From Candidatus Hydrogenedentota bacterium (GTDB taxonomy: Bacteria > Hydrogenedentota > Hydrogenedentia > Hydrogenedentales > JAEUWI01): a stretch of 64,000 bases of DNA. This document shows positions 24,810 to 33,484 of the stretch, piece after piece. Location: assembly GCA_016182605.1 (NCBI GenBank), contig JACPGE010000119.1, positions 1-64,000 on the forward strand, given 5' to 3'. Both the position numbers and the translations under genes were made by a program. Position 1 is the first letter of the stretch; each line of letters starts with the position of its first letter. The notes beneath the pieces are model-generated. The model was not told the origin of the DNA. It saw only the letters and a program-made list of their open reading frames with translations, and ran no database searches.

Positions 24810-27566
24810 TTACTGCACGGTGGTCACGGGTGCGATGGCTTCGAGCGGCGCCTTGACCTTTGCTGCGTCGCCGACGACCACGATCACGAGGTGATCGAGG
24901 TCCGTCAATTTCGTTGCGATGCGCACGACATCTTCGGCGGTAGTTGCCTTGACGCCGTCGAGCACGCGTTGCAGGTGATCCGGGGGCAGTTCGTTGGATT
25001 CGATATTCCAGAGCTGATTCACCACATTCTGGGGCGTTTCGAAGTCGAAGGGCATGCTGCCCACGAGGTATTGTTTCGCACTGTTCAGTTCTTCTTCTGT
25101 GGGGGGCACGTCCCTCATGCTCTTGAGGACGTCCAGCACGGCCTGTACGGTTTCCGCGGTGGTCTCGGTCTTGGTGAAGGTGCTGTTGCTTAGGGAGCCC
25201 GTGAAGCGCGCGGGCTGGAAGCCGCCCCGTGCGCCATAGGTGAGCCCGCGCTCGATGCGGATCACCTTGTTCATGCGGCTCGTGAAGGCCCCGCCGAGAA
25301 TCTGATTGAAGACCATGGATTTGTAGTACTCGGGATGTTTCCGGTCGAAGGCTTCCTGGCCCACGCGAATTTCGCTCTGCACTGCGCCGGGGGAATCGAC
25401 GAGATAGATCTGGGTGCGCTGGGCCTTTGAAACGGGTGGCACCGAGGGCTTGGCTGCACGGCCTTCCGTCGTCCAGGTGGCCAGCGTGGCGCCGGTCAGC
25501 GCCTTTGCCGTTTCCGTGTTGATATCCCCGGCGAGGTAGAGCACGGCCATGTCGGGCCGTCCAAACTTTTTCCACCAGGCCGTGAGGTGATCGCGGTTCA
25601 ATGCATCCACGTCCTTGACTTCCCCGGTTGCCGAACGGGCATAGGGGTGCTTTCCGAAGACCTGTTCGCGCAGGGTGCGGCCGGCCTGATATTTCGGATC
25701 CTTGTCCTGTTGTGCGAGGGCGGTTTTCAATTGCTTCTTTGCGATGTCCAGTTCGTCCTGGGGAAATGCGGGGTGCACCAGCACGCCGGTCATCAGTTCG
25801 AGAGCGCGGCCCGTCTTGTCTGAGAGCGAGGTCGCTACGAGCGTCGCCGTATCCATGGTGGCTGTGCCGTCCAGCGTGATGGCATTGAAATCGAGTTCTT
25901 CCGCCAGGGTTTTCGCATCCATGGTCTCCGTCCCGCGCTTCAGCATCGACACCGTGAGCGCGGCCGTTCCCGGCGTCTTGCTGTCCTCCGCCCACGCGCC
26001 GTATTTCAGGCCCAGCATGGCGGTCACAAAGGGGACTTCGTTGTTGGGCACGACGACGACCTTGAGGCCGTTCTCCAGGGTGAAGGATTCGGTCGCGGGC
26101 GTGGGAATGTTTTCCAGCAGCGGCTGAATCGGCGGGGCTGTTGAAAAGTCCGCGGGGCGCGCCACACCTTCCTTGCCGAAGGTGCGAGCTTCGGGGGTGT
26201 AATCCGTCGGCGGCCAGCCGGCATCGGGGTCATACTCGTAGTTCTTGTCCGGTTCCACGCGCAGTTCGATGCGCCGTTCGGGCGCGAAGTATTTTGCCGT
26301 GACGCGCTTGATGTCTTCCGCGGTAATGGCGTCGATCTTGCCCAGGGCCTGATTGATCCATTCGGGGCTTCCATGGGTGATGACGAACTCGCCCAGCATG
26401 TAGGCCTTGTCTTCAATGGTGAGGCCGCGGGTAACCGCCGCGCGCCGGTGCTGGTTTTTTGCCTTTTCGAGTTCGCGATCGGCCGGGCCCTCCGCGCCGA
26501 GCCGCTGAAGGTGTTCGTCCATCGCGGCGAAGAGTTTATCCGGCGCCACGCCGCCAAAGGGCGCGGAGACGCACATGATCGCCATGGCGCCATCCTGTTC
26601 GAGCGCGAGCCAGATATTCTCGACGGTGGCGCAGATCTTTTTTTCTTTCACGAGGTCGGCATAGATGCGGCTGCTCTCGCCGACGCAGAGGAGATCGAAG
26701 GCCATTTGCAGGGCGAGCGCGTCGGGGTGGCTCTGTGGCAGCCCGCGATAGACAAAGGCGGACATGGGGATGGGCCCCAGGCGTTCTTTCAGGGCCAGTT
26801 CAATCTTCTTGGTGGTTTCCGGCTCCACGATGCTTACCGGCGCGGGGGCGGGGAGTTTTGGGATCCAGCCGAAGAACTGTTTCGCCTTGGCCAGCGCTTC
26901 GTCGTGCGTGATTGCGCCCACGATGACCAGGCTTGCGTTCGCGGGGACATAGTGCTTGTCCCAGAAATGCTTGAGTTCGTCGATTTTAGCGGCGCGCAGG
27001 TGGGCGATTTTGCCGATGGGCGTCCACTTGTACGGGTGTTCGGTGAAGAGGTGCGGGAGGACCTGTTCGAAGAGGGTGCCATAGGGCGAGTTGAGGCCGA
27101 TGCGGCGCTCTTCCTCCACCACGGCCCGTTCGGTGTCGAAGCCTGCTTGATCTACTTTGAGATACATCATGCGTTCGGCTTCGAGCCAGAGAGCGAGATC
27201 GATCTGGTTTGCAGGCACGGCGTTGCGGTAGTAGGTGAAGTCGAAACTGGTGGAGGCGTTGGTGTTGCTTCCGCCGACCCCCCGGAGCAAGCCAAAGTGA
27301 TCCTCCGGGCCGAGCGTGTCGGTTCCCCGGAACATCATGTGCTCGAACATGTGGGCGAAGCCCTGGCGGCTTGGATTCTCGTCTTTCGAGCCCACGTGGT
27401 ACCAGACCTGCGTGGTTACGAGCGGCGCGGAGAAGTCTTCCATGGTGAAGACGCGGAGGCCGTTGTCCAGCGTGCCCTCGTGGTAGTCGTAGAGGCGATC
27501 ATTGGCTTGGGCATTTTCCAGGGCCAGGGCCAGGAGGGTCAGGAAAAGGACGGCCTTCAATCGCAT
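24810..27566 (-). CDS. Exported M16-family zinc metallopeptidase with two tandem domains
   Basis: A 918-residue exported protein, signal peptide MRLKAVLFLTLLALALENAQ. It has two M16 (pitrilysin-like) units. The first has the inverted zinc motif HMFEH (in GFAHMFEHMMFRGT, about residue 70), with a downstream Glu-rich helix (ERAVVEEERR) for the third ligand. The second half (from about residue 490, TLENGLKVVVVPNNEVPFV) lacks a zinc motif, as expected of the non-catalytic partner lobe, and contains RGLTYGARGGF near the end, the conserved R/Y pair that helps bind substrate. It probably degrades peptides in the periplasm. AAGGAG lies 7 bases before the ATG. Confidence 0.93.
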   Translation of the reverse strand: MRLKAVLFLTLLALALENAQANDRLYDYHEGTLDNGLRVFTMEDFSAPLVTTQVWYHVGSKDENPSRQGFAHMFEHMMFRGTDTLGPEDHFGLLRGVGGSNTNASTSFDFTYYRNAVPANQIDLALWLEAERMMYLKVDQAGFDTERAVVEEERRIGLNSPYGTLFEQVLPHLFTEHPYKWTPIGKIAHLRAAKIDELKHFWDKHYVPANASLVIVGAITHDEALAKAKQFFGWIPKLPAPAPVSIVEPETTKKIELALKERLGPIPMSAFVYRGLPQSHPDALALQMAFDLLCVGESSRIYADLVKEKKICATVENIWLALEQDGAMAIMCVSAPFGGVAPDKLFAAMDEHLQRLGAEGPADRELEKAKNQHRRAAVTRGLTIEDKAYMLGEFVITHGSPEWINQALGKIDAITAEDIKRVTAKYFAPERRIELRVEPDKNYEYDPDAGWPPTDYTPEARTFGKEGVARPADFSTAPPIQPLLENIPTPATESFTLENGLKVVVVPNNEVPFVTAMLGLKYGAWAEDSKTPGTAALTVSMLKRGTETMDAKTLAEELDFNAITLDGTATMDTATLVATSLSDKTGRALELMTGVLVHPAFPQDELDIAKKQLKTALAQQDKDPKYQAGRTLREQVFGKHPYARSATGEVKDVDALNRDHLTAWWKKFGRPDMAVLYLAGDINTETAKALTGATLATWTTEGRAAKPSVPPVSKAQRTQIYLVDSPGAVQSEIRVGQEAFDRKHPEYYKSMVFNQILGGAFTSRMNKVIRIERGLTYGARGGFQPARFTGSLSNSTFTKTETTAETVQAVLDVLKSMRDVPPTEEELNSAKQYLVGSMPFDFETPQNVVNQLWNIESNELPPDHLQRVLDGVKATTAEDVVRIATKLTDLDHLVIVVVGDAAKVKAPLEAIAPVTTVQ

Positions 27567-27946
27567 GGGAAGCTCCTTTTGCGCGCGCGGCGCTGCATAA
27601 CGTGCCTACGTTTATAACAGGAAAGGCGCCTTACTGCAAGATGCGCGTTGCGGAGGAAAGGCGCCAGGCGCCGGGGGTATTTCAGCGCGGGTCACGTCAG
27701 ACCGCATTGAGACGCAGGGTGCGTTTCGGTCATACTGACCCATGGTAGTAGCCCGCACATTTCACCGTTTGCGGGGTCGATGAGCGCGTGGATATTTGGA
27801 GCGCAGTGAAATGTGCTCGGCGCGAGGCCGGGGCTGGCGCGGGATTCTGCGCGAACTGCGTGCCGCGCAATCGCCACGGCAGGGCCGGATTGTCTTGACG
27901 AAGCGAGGACGCGTTCCGGGCGTGATTCGAAAAGAGGGAGTAGAGC
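27567..27946. other. Divergent intergenic region with second palindromic element
   Basis: About 380 bases between the divergent peptidase and GHMP kinase-like genes. It holds the repeat at 27747-27835. I see no convincing additional gene. A TTGACG at 27894 could be a -35 box for the kinase-like gene, but no good -10 follows. Confidence 0.5.
27747..27835. repeat. Palindromic intergenic element, copy 2
   Basis: The left arm TAGCCCGCACATTTCACCG and the right arm CAGTGAAATGTGCTCGGCGC are inverted relative to each other. Both match the copy at 22454 in order and orientation, including the downstream GGCTGGCG segment. The middle sequences differ, as expected for a hairpin conserved in its arms. 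Confidence 0.7.
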
Positions 27947-29416
27947 TTGAAGGAATCGATTGCAGCAAACACGGGTGTTCCCCTGGAACTGCTGGAGTTT
28001 GTGGAGCGGTTGCGGAAGATGGAGGAGCTTCCAGGCGGCGGCATTCCCCAGTGTTTCGACACGGCAATGCCCATAGTCGTTGCGCGTGCTCCGGGCCGGC
28101 TGGATGTATTGGGGGGGGTGGCCGAATATTCCGGGGCGACGCTGCTTTCGATTCCCACGCGGGAGGCCGTGCTTGTGGCCGTGCAAGCCTTGCAGGGGGG
28201 CAACGCACTGCGTCTGGTGTGGCTAAAGCAGAGTGGGGTGAGCCGGGCTTTTGAAGCACCGCTGGCCCAGATGCAGCCCGGCGGACGGCTGATAGCGTTT
28301 GACGAGGCTCGGGCCTGGCTCAATGCGCGCCCGGGATCGGGCTGGATTGCGCCGGTGCTGGGCCCCATGCTTGCAATGCTTCATCAGAAGGAACTTCCGT
28401 TTCCAGGCGGGGTGACGATATTTATCCAGTCCACGTTGCCCGAAGGTTCCGGTGCTGGAGAAGCGCCGGCGTTGGGCGTTGCGGTGCTTCAGGCGCTGTC
28501 CGTGTTGTTGGAGATTCCGCTGAAGGGCCTGGATATGGCGCGGCTGGTGCAATCGGGCACGCAACAACTCACGGGAGCGGCACAGGGCCTTGTGGAGCCG
28601 CTGACGGCGTCGACGGGGAACGAAGATGAATTGCTTGCGGTAAAATGTCAGCCCGGCAAGGTGGAAAGCGCGTTCAGAATTCCGGAGTCGCTGGCACTGT
28701 GGGGCATTACCACGGGCGAGACCACGGAAGCGCATGAAGCCCAGAAGTTGAAGGTGCGAATCGCGGCTTTTATGGGCTACCGCATTATGGCGGAGCTGTC
28801 GGAGTTGCCGTGGAAGTACTCTTTCGATTCGAGCCATGCGATCGTGGATGACGTGCGCTGGCATGGTTACCTCGCCAATGTGTCTCCACTCGCCTACGAG
28901 GCGGAGTTCCGGAAGTCGCTTGCGGAATCGATGGGCGGCCGCGCCTTTCTCGATCGGTACCGCGCGAACTGCGACCCCTGTACGAAGGTAGACCCGGAAG
29001 GCAATTACCCAGTGCGTCCGGCGACGGAACTTCCCATTTATGAGAACGCGCGGGTCAAGCGGTTCCGGTCACTGATTGGCCTGGAGCCGAATGAAGACAA
29101 TCTGAGCCGGATGGGAGAATTGATGCATGCGAGCCACGAGCATTACCGCCGTTGTGGCCTGGTATCACCGGGAGCGGACACGCTCGTAGCGTTGAGCCGC
29201 GCGGCCGGGCCTGCCCGCCATCTTTTCGGTGCGCGGCTGATGGGATGGGGGGGAGGTGGCACGGTGCTGGTGCTTGGCCGCAAGACGGCGCGCGCGGAGG
29301 AGGCCGTGGCCGCGATAGTCCGCGAATTTGCCACGGCGGCCGGCCACACGCCGCATGTATTTCAGGGATCTTCCCCGGGCGCCGAAGCGGTGGGATTCTT
29401 GCGATTCCGCCTTTGA
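27947..29416 (+). CDS. GHMP-fold protein resembling L-arabinokinase, catalytic residues altered
   Basis: A 489-residue soluble protein of the GHMP kinase superfamily. Residues about 45-65 (VARAPGRLDVLGGVAEYSG) closely resemble the first sugar-kinase motif of plant L-arabinokinase rather than galactokinase. Further arabinokinase-like blocks are VRIAAFMGYRIM, YLANVSPLAYE, YPVRPATELPIYENARVKRF and GELMHASHEHYRRCGL. Motif 3 is intact (GWGGGGTV). Motif 2, normally PxxxGxSSSA with phosphate-binding Ser, reads LPEGSGAGEAPALG, and the position of the catalytic Asp (normally MDQ) reads VEP. It may be an inactive or mechanistically divergent kinase. The start is TTG with GAGGGAG 6 bases upstream. Confidence 0.82.
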   Translation: MKESIAANTGVPLELLEFVERLRKMEELPGGGIPQCFDTAMPIVVARAPGRLDVLGGVAEYSGATLLSIPTREAVLVAVQALQGGNALRLVWLKQSGVSRAFEAPLAQMQPGGRLIAFDEARAWLNARPGSGWIAPVLGPMLAMLHQKELPFPGGVTIFIQSTLPEGSGAGEAPALGVAVLQALSVLLEIPLKGLDMARLVQSGTQQLTGAAQGLVEPLTASTGNEDELLAVKCQPGKVESAFRIPESLALWGITTGETTEAHEAQKLKVRIAAFMGYRIMAELSELPWKYSFDSSHAIVDDVRWHGYLANVSPLAYEAEFRKSLAESMGGRAFLDRYRANCDPCTKVDPEGNYPVRPATELPIYENARVKRFRSLIGLEPNEDNLSRMGELMHASHEHYRRCGLVSPGADTLVALSRAAGPARHLFGARLMGWGGGGTVLVLGRKTARAEEAVAAIVREFATAAGHTPHVFQGSSPGAEAVGFLRFRL

Positions 29417-29428
29417 ATCGGGCGCCAT

Positions 29429-29450
29429 AAAAAAGGCCGCCGAAGCGGCC
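29429..29450 (-). terminator. Intrinsic terminator with UUCG tetraloop
   Basis: On the minus strand GGCCGC-TTCG-GCGGCC is followed by six T. It ends the DUF1080 gene (stop at 29473). It also lies just past the convergent kinase-like gene (stop at 29416), for which it lacks a T run. Confidence 0.88.
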
Positions 29451-29472
29451 TGAATGCGCAAGGCCGTGCGGG

Positions 29473-30141
29473 TCAATCCAGCTTTTTGAGGCGGATATTC
29501 CGCCACTTCACGGAGAGGGGCTCTTTGCGATCGCCCACGCCGTGCACCTGGAGCGCGATGAAGCCGCTGGGCGTCATGGCATCTTTCAAGTCCGCCCGGG
29601 GCGTGCCATTGATGATGGTCTTGAGACTGTCGCCTTTTGCCTCGATGCGGATGGTGTTCCATTCGCCATTTTTCCAGATGGTCTTGCCCTCTTCGCCGAA
29701 TTTCTTTCCCCAGGCCTCGTCTTCCTTGGTGGGGAAGAGCCAGCCGCGCCGGCCTTCGTCGTAGATGCCGCCAAACCATTCCCGGCCCTGATTTTCATCT
29801 TCCACCTCGCACTGATAGCCGTGCACCCGGCCGTTTTTGAAATCGGGCAGGCTGTTGGTGCGGAACTGGACTCCGGAATTCATTTCGGGATTCGCAAAGA
29901 CTTCCAGTTCAAGAATGAAATCGCCGTAAAGCTCCTTGGTGCAGAGAAAGGAGTTTTCTGTGTTCGGTACCGAAGTGCCGGCGACGGCGCCGTCCTCCAC
30001 TTTGTAGGTTGCCTTGCCGCCCTTCTGCTCCCATCCCGAGAGGTCCTTGCCGTTGAAGAGGTCGATCCAGCCTTCTTCGGCCACGGTGACCGCGCAGAGC
30101 AGCAGGGGAGCGAACACGAGAGTACACATGCGCCATTTCAT
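29473..30141 (-). CDS. Exported DUF1080 (3-keto-disaccharide hydrolase-type) protein
   Basis: A 222-residue exported protein. The signal peptide (residues 1-20) is followed by a concanavalin-like sandwich of the DUF1080 family. Typical signatures are WIDLFNGKDLSGW, GDFILELEVF, NSGVQFRT, VHGYQCEVED, GGIYDEGRRGWL and the final LSVKWRNIRLKKL. Members are linked to glycan binding or to hydrolysis of 3-keto sugars; activity here is not established. The start at 30141 has AAGGA about 9 bases upstream. A T-run terminator follows. Confidence 0.9.
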   Translation of the reverse strand: MKWRMCTLVFAPLLLCAVTVAEEGWIDLFNGKDLSGWEQKGGKATYKVEDGAVAGTSVPNTENSFLCTKELYGDFILELEVFANPEMNSGVQFRTNSLPDFKNGRVHGYQCEVEDENQGREWFGGIYDEGRRGWLFPTKEDEAWGKKFGEEGKTIWKNGEWNTIRIEAKGDSLKTIINGTPRADLKDAMTPSGFIALQVHGVGDRKEPLSVKWRNIRLKKLD

Positions 30142-30264
30142 GGGAATATCCTTCGTTCCGCGCGCGGATGGCGCGGCGGGGCTGCGGCCGGTTTTGGGAC
30201 AGGCGCTCATTATCGGCCCTGAGGCCGCGTGCTTGTCAAATTGCGCTGGGGCCGCTGCCAGCGC

Positions 30265-31206
30265 TCAGGAGGCGCTTGCCGTGGCCTGAGCCGCCCGTGT
30301 GTTTACATAGTTGCGGCGGGTGGTGTGGATGGCGTCCACGGTGTAGATGGCCAGCGCGGCCCAGACGAAGGCAAAGGTGACGAGCCGCGCGAGGTCGAGC
30401 GGTTCCTGATAGAAGAGCACGGCCACGAGAAAGGAGAGGCTGGGCGCGATGTATTGGAGGATGCCGATGGTGGAAAGGTTGACCCGGCGCGCTCCGATGG
30501 CAAAGAGCATGAGGGGGATGGCCGTCACCACGCCGGTGCTGGCGAGGAGGACCTGGGAGCGTGGCGAGCCGCCGAAGAAATGATCCGCGCCGTTGTAGTT
30601 GAGGTAGCCGAGATAGACGAGGGTCAGCGGCAGCAGGATCAGGGTTTCGGTGAAGAGCCCCGTGACGGCGTCGACACGGATGTTTTTTCGCAGGAGGCCG
30701 TAGAGCCCGAAGCTGCCGGCGAGGGTAAGGGAGATCCAGGGCAGTTTGCCGTAGACGGTCAACGACAGAAGCACGCCCGTGCCCGCGATGGTGACGGCGA
30801 GGTATTGGGCGGGCCGCAGGCGTTCGCCCAGCAGCGCCATGCCGAGAAAGATGCTCAGCAGCGGGTTGATGAAATAGCCCAGGCTTGTTTCGAGGACGCG
30901 TCCGGTATTGACGGCCCAGACGAAGAGGAGCCAGTTCGCCGCGATACAGAGGCCGCTGGCAACGAGACCCAGCGCCCGGCGCCGGTTCTGGAGCAATTGA
31001 AGGAAGCCGTTGCCGCGTCCCGTTACGAGCATGACGATGCCTGTGAAGAGGAGGGTCCAGACGACGCGGTGGGCGATGACTTCGAAGGGCGGCACATCTT
31101 TAAGCTGTTTGAAATAGATGGGCACGATACCCCAAACGACGAAGGCACTGGCGGCGAGGAGGGCACCAGTGCGCGCGCGGGCCGTGTGTTGTGCCGTCTC
31201 GTCCAT
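30265..31206 (-). CDS. rarD: RarD-type EamA/DMT membrane transporter
   Basis: A 313-residue inner-membrane protein with about ten hydrophobic helices and two EamA halves. The N-terminal block (FVVWGIVPIYFKQLKDVPPFEVIAHRVVW) is diagnostic of the RarD subgroup of drug/metabolite transporters. Other family blocks are NWLLFVWAVNTGRVLETSLGYF, then INPLLSIFLGM, and the C-terminal LQYIAPSLSFL. The substrate is unknown. It starts at 31206 and is divergent from the PQQ dehydrogenase. Confidence 0.93.
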   Translation of the reverse strand: MDETAQHTARARTGALLAASAFVVWGIVPIYFKQLKDVPPFEVIAHRVVWTLLFTGIVMLVTGRGNGFLQLLQNRRRALGLVASGLCIAANWLLFVWAVNTGRVLETSLGYFINPLLSIFLGMALLGERLRPAQYLAVTIAGTGVLLSLTVYGKLPWISLTLAGSFGLYGLLRKNIRVDAVTGLFTETLILLPLTLVYLGYLNYNGADHFFGGSPRSQVLLASTGVVTAIPLMLFAIGARRVNLSTIGILQYIAPSLSFLVAVLFYQEPLDLARLVTFAFVWAALAIYTVDAIHTTRRNYVNTRAAQATASAS

Positions 31207-31411
31207 CGGTAGGATATCTCACTGGGTTGGGGAATGGGTCCTGCCGGACCGCATGATTGTACCTGATTTCGGGGTGCTTTGTGTCTAATCCCGATGGCAT
31301 GCATACCCGGGTTCGTAGAACACGGTGCGGCGGTGCGGTATAGTGTGGGTCGCTGCGGCGCGAATCACGGGCCTCCAGGCATGGACTGCGCCGCAAAAAG
31401 GGATAAAAAGC

Positions 31412-33484
31412 ATGTCGAACGAGAACTCGACGCCTGAGACGGGGCATCAGGCCCTGGGGAAGCGCCGCTATGTGTGGGTCGTTATGGCGCTGCTCCTGCT
31501 TACGGCGGTGGCCTGGAATACCGTGCCCCGCTGGAAACCGCCCCTCGTCATTCCGGAAGACGGGGGCGTGGCGGGCTGGCCCGCATACGGCGGGGACGCA
31601 GGCGGCAGCCGCTACTCGCCGCTCAAGCAGATCACCCCGGAGAACGTGATGCATCTTGAGGTGGCGTGGACCCACCGCACGGGCGAGGACTACACGGGCA
31701 CGGATTCGGCGTGGCAGGCGGCCTACGAGAGCACGCCGATCCTTATTGGGACCACGCTTTATCTGACCACGCCCAGCAGCCGCGTGATTGCCCTGGATGC
31801 GGAGAGCGGCGCGGAAAAGTGGGTCTTCGATCCGAAGGTGACGCCGGGCAAGACCTCGGAGTTGACCAATCGGGGCTGTTCCTCGTGGCAGGCGCCCGAC
31901 GGCGCGCACCGCATCTTTGTTGCGGCGCTGGATGCGCGGCTCATCGCGCTGGATGCGGCAACGGGCCAGAAGATTGCCGGCTTCGGGACGGACGGCGAGA
32001 TCAATTTGCGCGAAGGGGTAGCGCCCCTCGACGGCCGGGACTATGTAATGACGTCGCCCCCCGCGATCATCCACGACACGGTTGTGGTGGGCAGTGCCAT
32101 CGGTGACAACCGCAAGACCGACAGCGAGCGGGGGGTGGTGCGCGCTTACGATGCGTTGACGGGCGCCCTGAAGTGGAGCTTCGACCCGATTCCGGTTTCC
32201 CCGGCGGATCCGGCCTTCGCCGATTGGGAGCCGGGCCAGGCACAGAAGACGGGCGCGGCCAATGTGTGGTCGATCATGTCGGTGGATGCGGAACGGGATC
32301 TGTTGTTTGTGCCGACGGGGAGCGCCAGTCCGGACTATTACGGAGGCGAGCGCAAGGGCGACAACCGCTATGCAAATTGTGTGGTGGCGTTGCGCGGCAC
32401 GACGGGCGAGGTGGTCTGGCACTTCCAGGTGGTTCACCACGATCTCTGGGACTATGATGTGCCCGCGCAGCCTGTGCTGGCGACGGTAGCGAAAGCCGGC
32501 CAGGCTATACCCGTGCGCATCTCGACGCCAGACCACTGCTTGCCCGCGATGGTGGCGACAGACGGCCAGGCGATACCCGCGGTAGTGCAGGCCACGAAGA
32601 TGGGGCACGTGTTTTTTCTGCACCGTGAAACCGGCGTGCCCATTTTCCCGGTGGAAGAACGGCCTGTGCCGCAGTCGGATGTGCCTGGAGAGGCGAGTTC
32701 GCCTACGCAGCCCTTTCCCGTGGTGACGCCGCCACTGGTGCCGCAGACGCTCGGACCGGAAGAGGCCTGGGGCCTTACGTATATCGACAAGAAGTGGAAC
32801 AGCGAGAAGATCGCAACTTTGCGATCGGAGGGGATCTTCACGCCCCCGAGCCTCCAGGGTTCGGTGCATTTTCCCGGTGTGGCCGGCGGCACAAACTGGG
32901 GCAGTGTCGCGATAGACCCGGAGAACCACCTGGCAATCATGAACACGACGCGCGCCGCGTTCCAGATTGCGCTGGCGCCGCGAAGCGATTTCGAGCAGGA
33001 AGGAGCTTTGGACGGGGTGGAGCGCGGCAAGCAACTTGGCACGCCCTATGGCATGCACAGGCAGCCGTTACTTTCCGCGCTGGGTTTGCCTGTGAGCCGA
33101 CCGCCCTGGGGCACGCTTGCGGCGGTGAGCACGGAGACGGGCGAGTTGGTGTGGGAATCGGTGCTGGGAACGATACGCGATTTGGCGCCAATACCCCTGC
33201 CGATACGATGGGGCACCCCCAACATGGGCGGACCGATAGTGACGGCGGGCGGACTAATCTTTATCGCGGCCACGATGGACGATTACCTGCGCGCGTTCGA
33301 CGCAAAGAGCGGGAAAGAACTCTGGAAAGGGCGGCTGCCCGCGGGCGGTCAGGCCACCCCGATGACGTACCGCCTGAGCGAATCGGGCAAGCAGTATGTG
33401 GTGATTGTGGCCGGGGGGCACGGGCGCATGGGCACCCGGCTGGGCGATTATGTGGTGGCCTTCGCGTTGCCCGGCACCGTATGA
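31412..33484 (+). CDS. Membrane-anchored PQQ-dependent quinoprotein dehydrogenase
   Basis: A 690-residue protein. After a charged N-terminus, one membrane helix (residues about 20-38, VWVVMALLLLTAVAWNTV) anchors an eight-bladed propeller in the periplasm. Family signatures include GWPAYGGDAGGSRYSPLKQI, ALDAESGAEKWVFD, VVGSAIGD, VHHDLWDYDVPAQPVLA and MGGPIVTAGGLIFIAAT. It resembles the glucose-dehydrogenase branch and should oxidise a sugar or alcohol and pass electrons to quinone or cytochrome c. It carries no haem motif of its own. The stop overlaps the next start as ATGA, so the two are translationally coupled. No PQQ biosynthesis genes are seen here. Confidence 0.9.
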   Translation: MSNENSTPETGHQALGKRRYVWVVMALLLLTAVAWNTVPRWKPPLVIPEDGGVAGWPAYGGDAGGSRYSPLKQITPENVMHLEVAWTHRTGEDYTGTDSAWQAAYESTPILIGTTLYLTTPSSRVIALDAESGAEKWVFDPKVTPGKTSELTNRGCSSWQAPDGAHRIFVAALDARLIALDAATGQKIAGFGTDGEINLREGVAPLDGRDYVMTSPPAIIHDTVVVGSAIGDNRKTDSERGVVRAYDALTGALKWSFDPIPVSPADPAFADWEPGQAQKTGAANVWSIMSVDAERDLLFVPTGSASPDYYGGERKGDNRYANCVVALRGTTGEVVWHFQVVHHDLWDYDVPAQPVLATVAKAGQAIPVRISTPDHCLPAMVATDGQAIPAVVQATKMGHVFFLHRETGVPIFPVEERPVPQSDVPGEASSPTQPFPVVTPPLVPQTLGPEEAWGLTYIDKKWNSEKIATLRSEGIFTPPSLQGSVHFPGVAGGTNWGSVAIDPENHLAIMNTTRAAFQIALAPRSDFEQEGALDGVERGKQLGTPYGMHRQPLLSALGLPVSRPPWGTLAAVSTETGELVWESVLGTIRDLAPIPLPIRWGTPNMGGPIVTAGGLIFIAATMDDYLRAFDAKSGKELWKGRLPAGGQATPMTYRLSESGKQYVVIVAGGHGRMGTRLGDYVVAFALPGTV

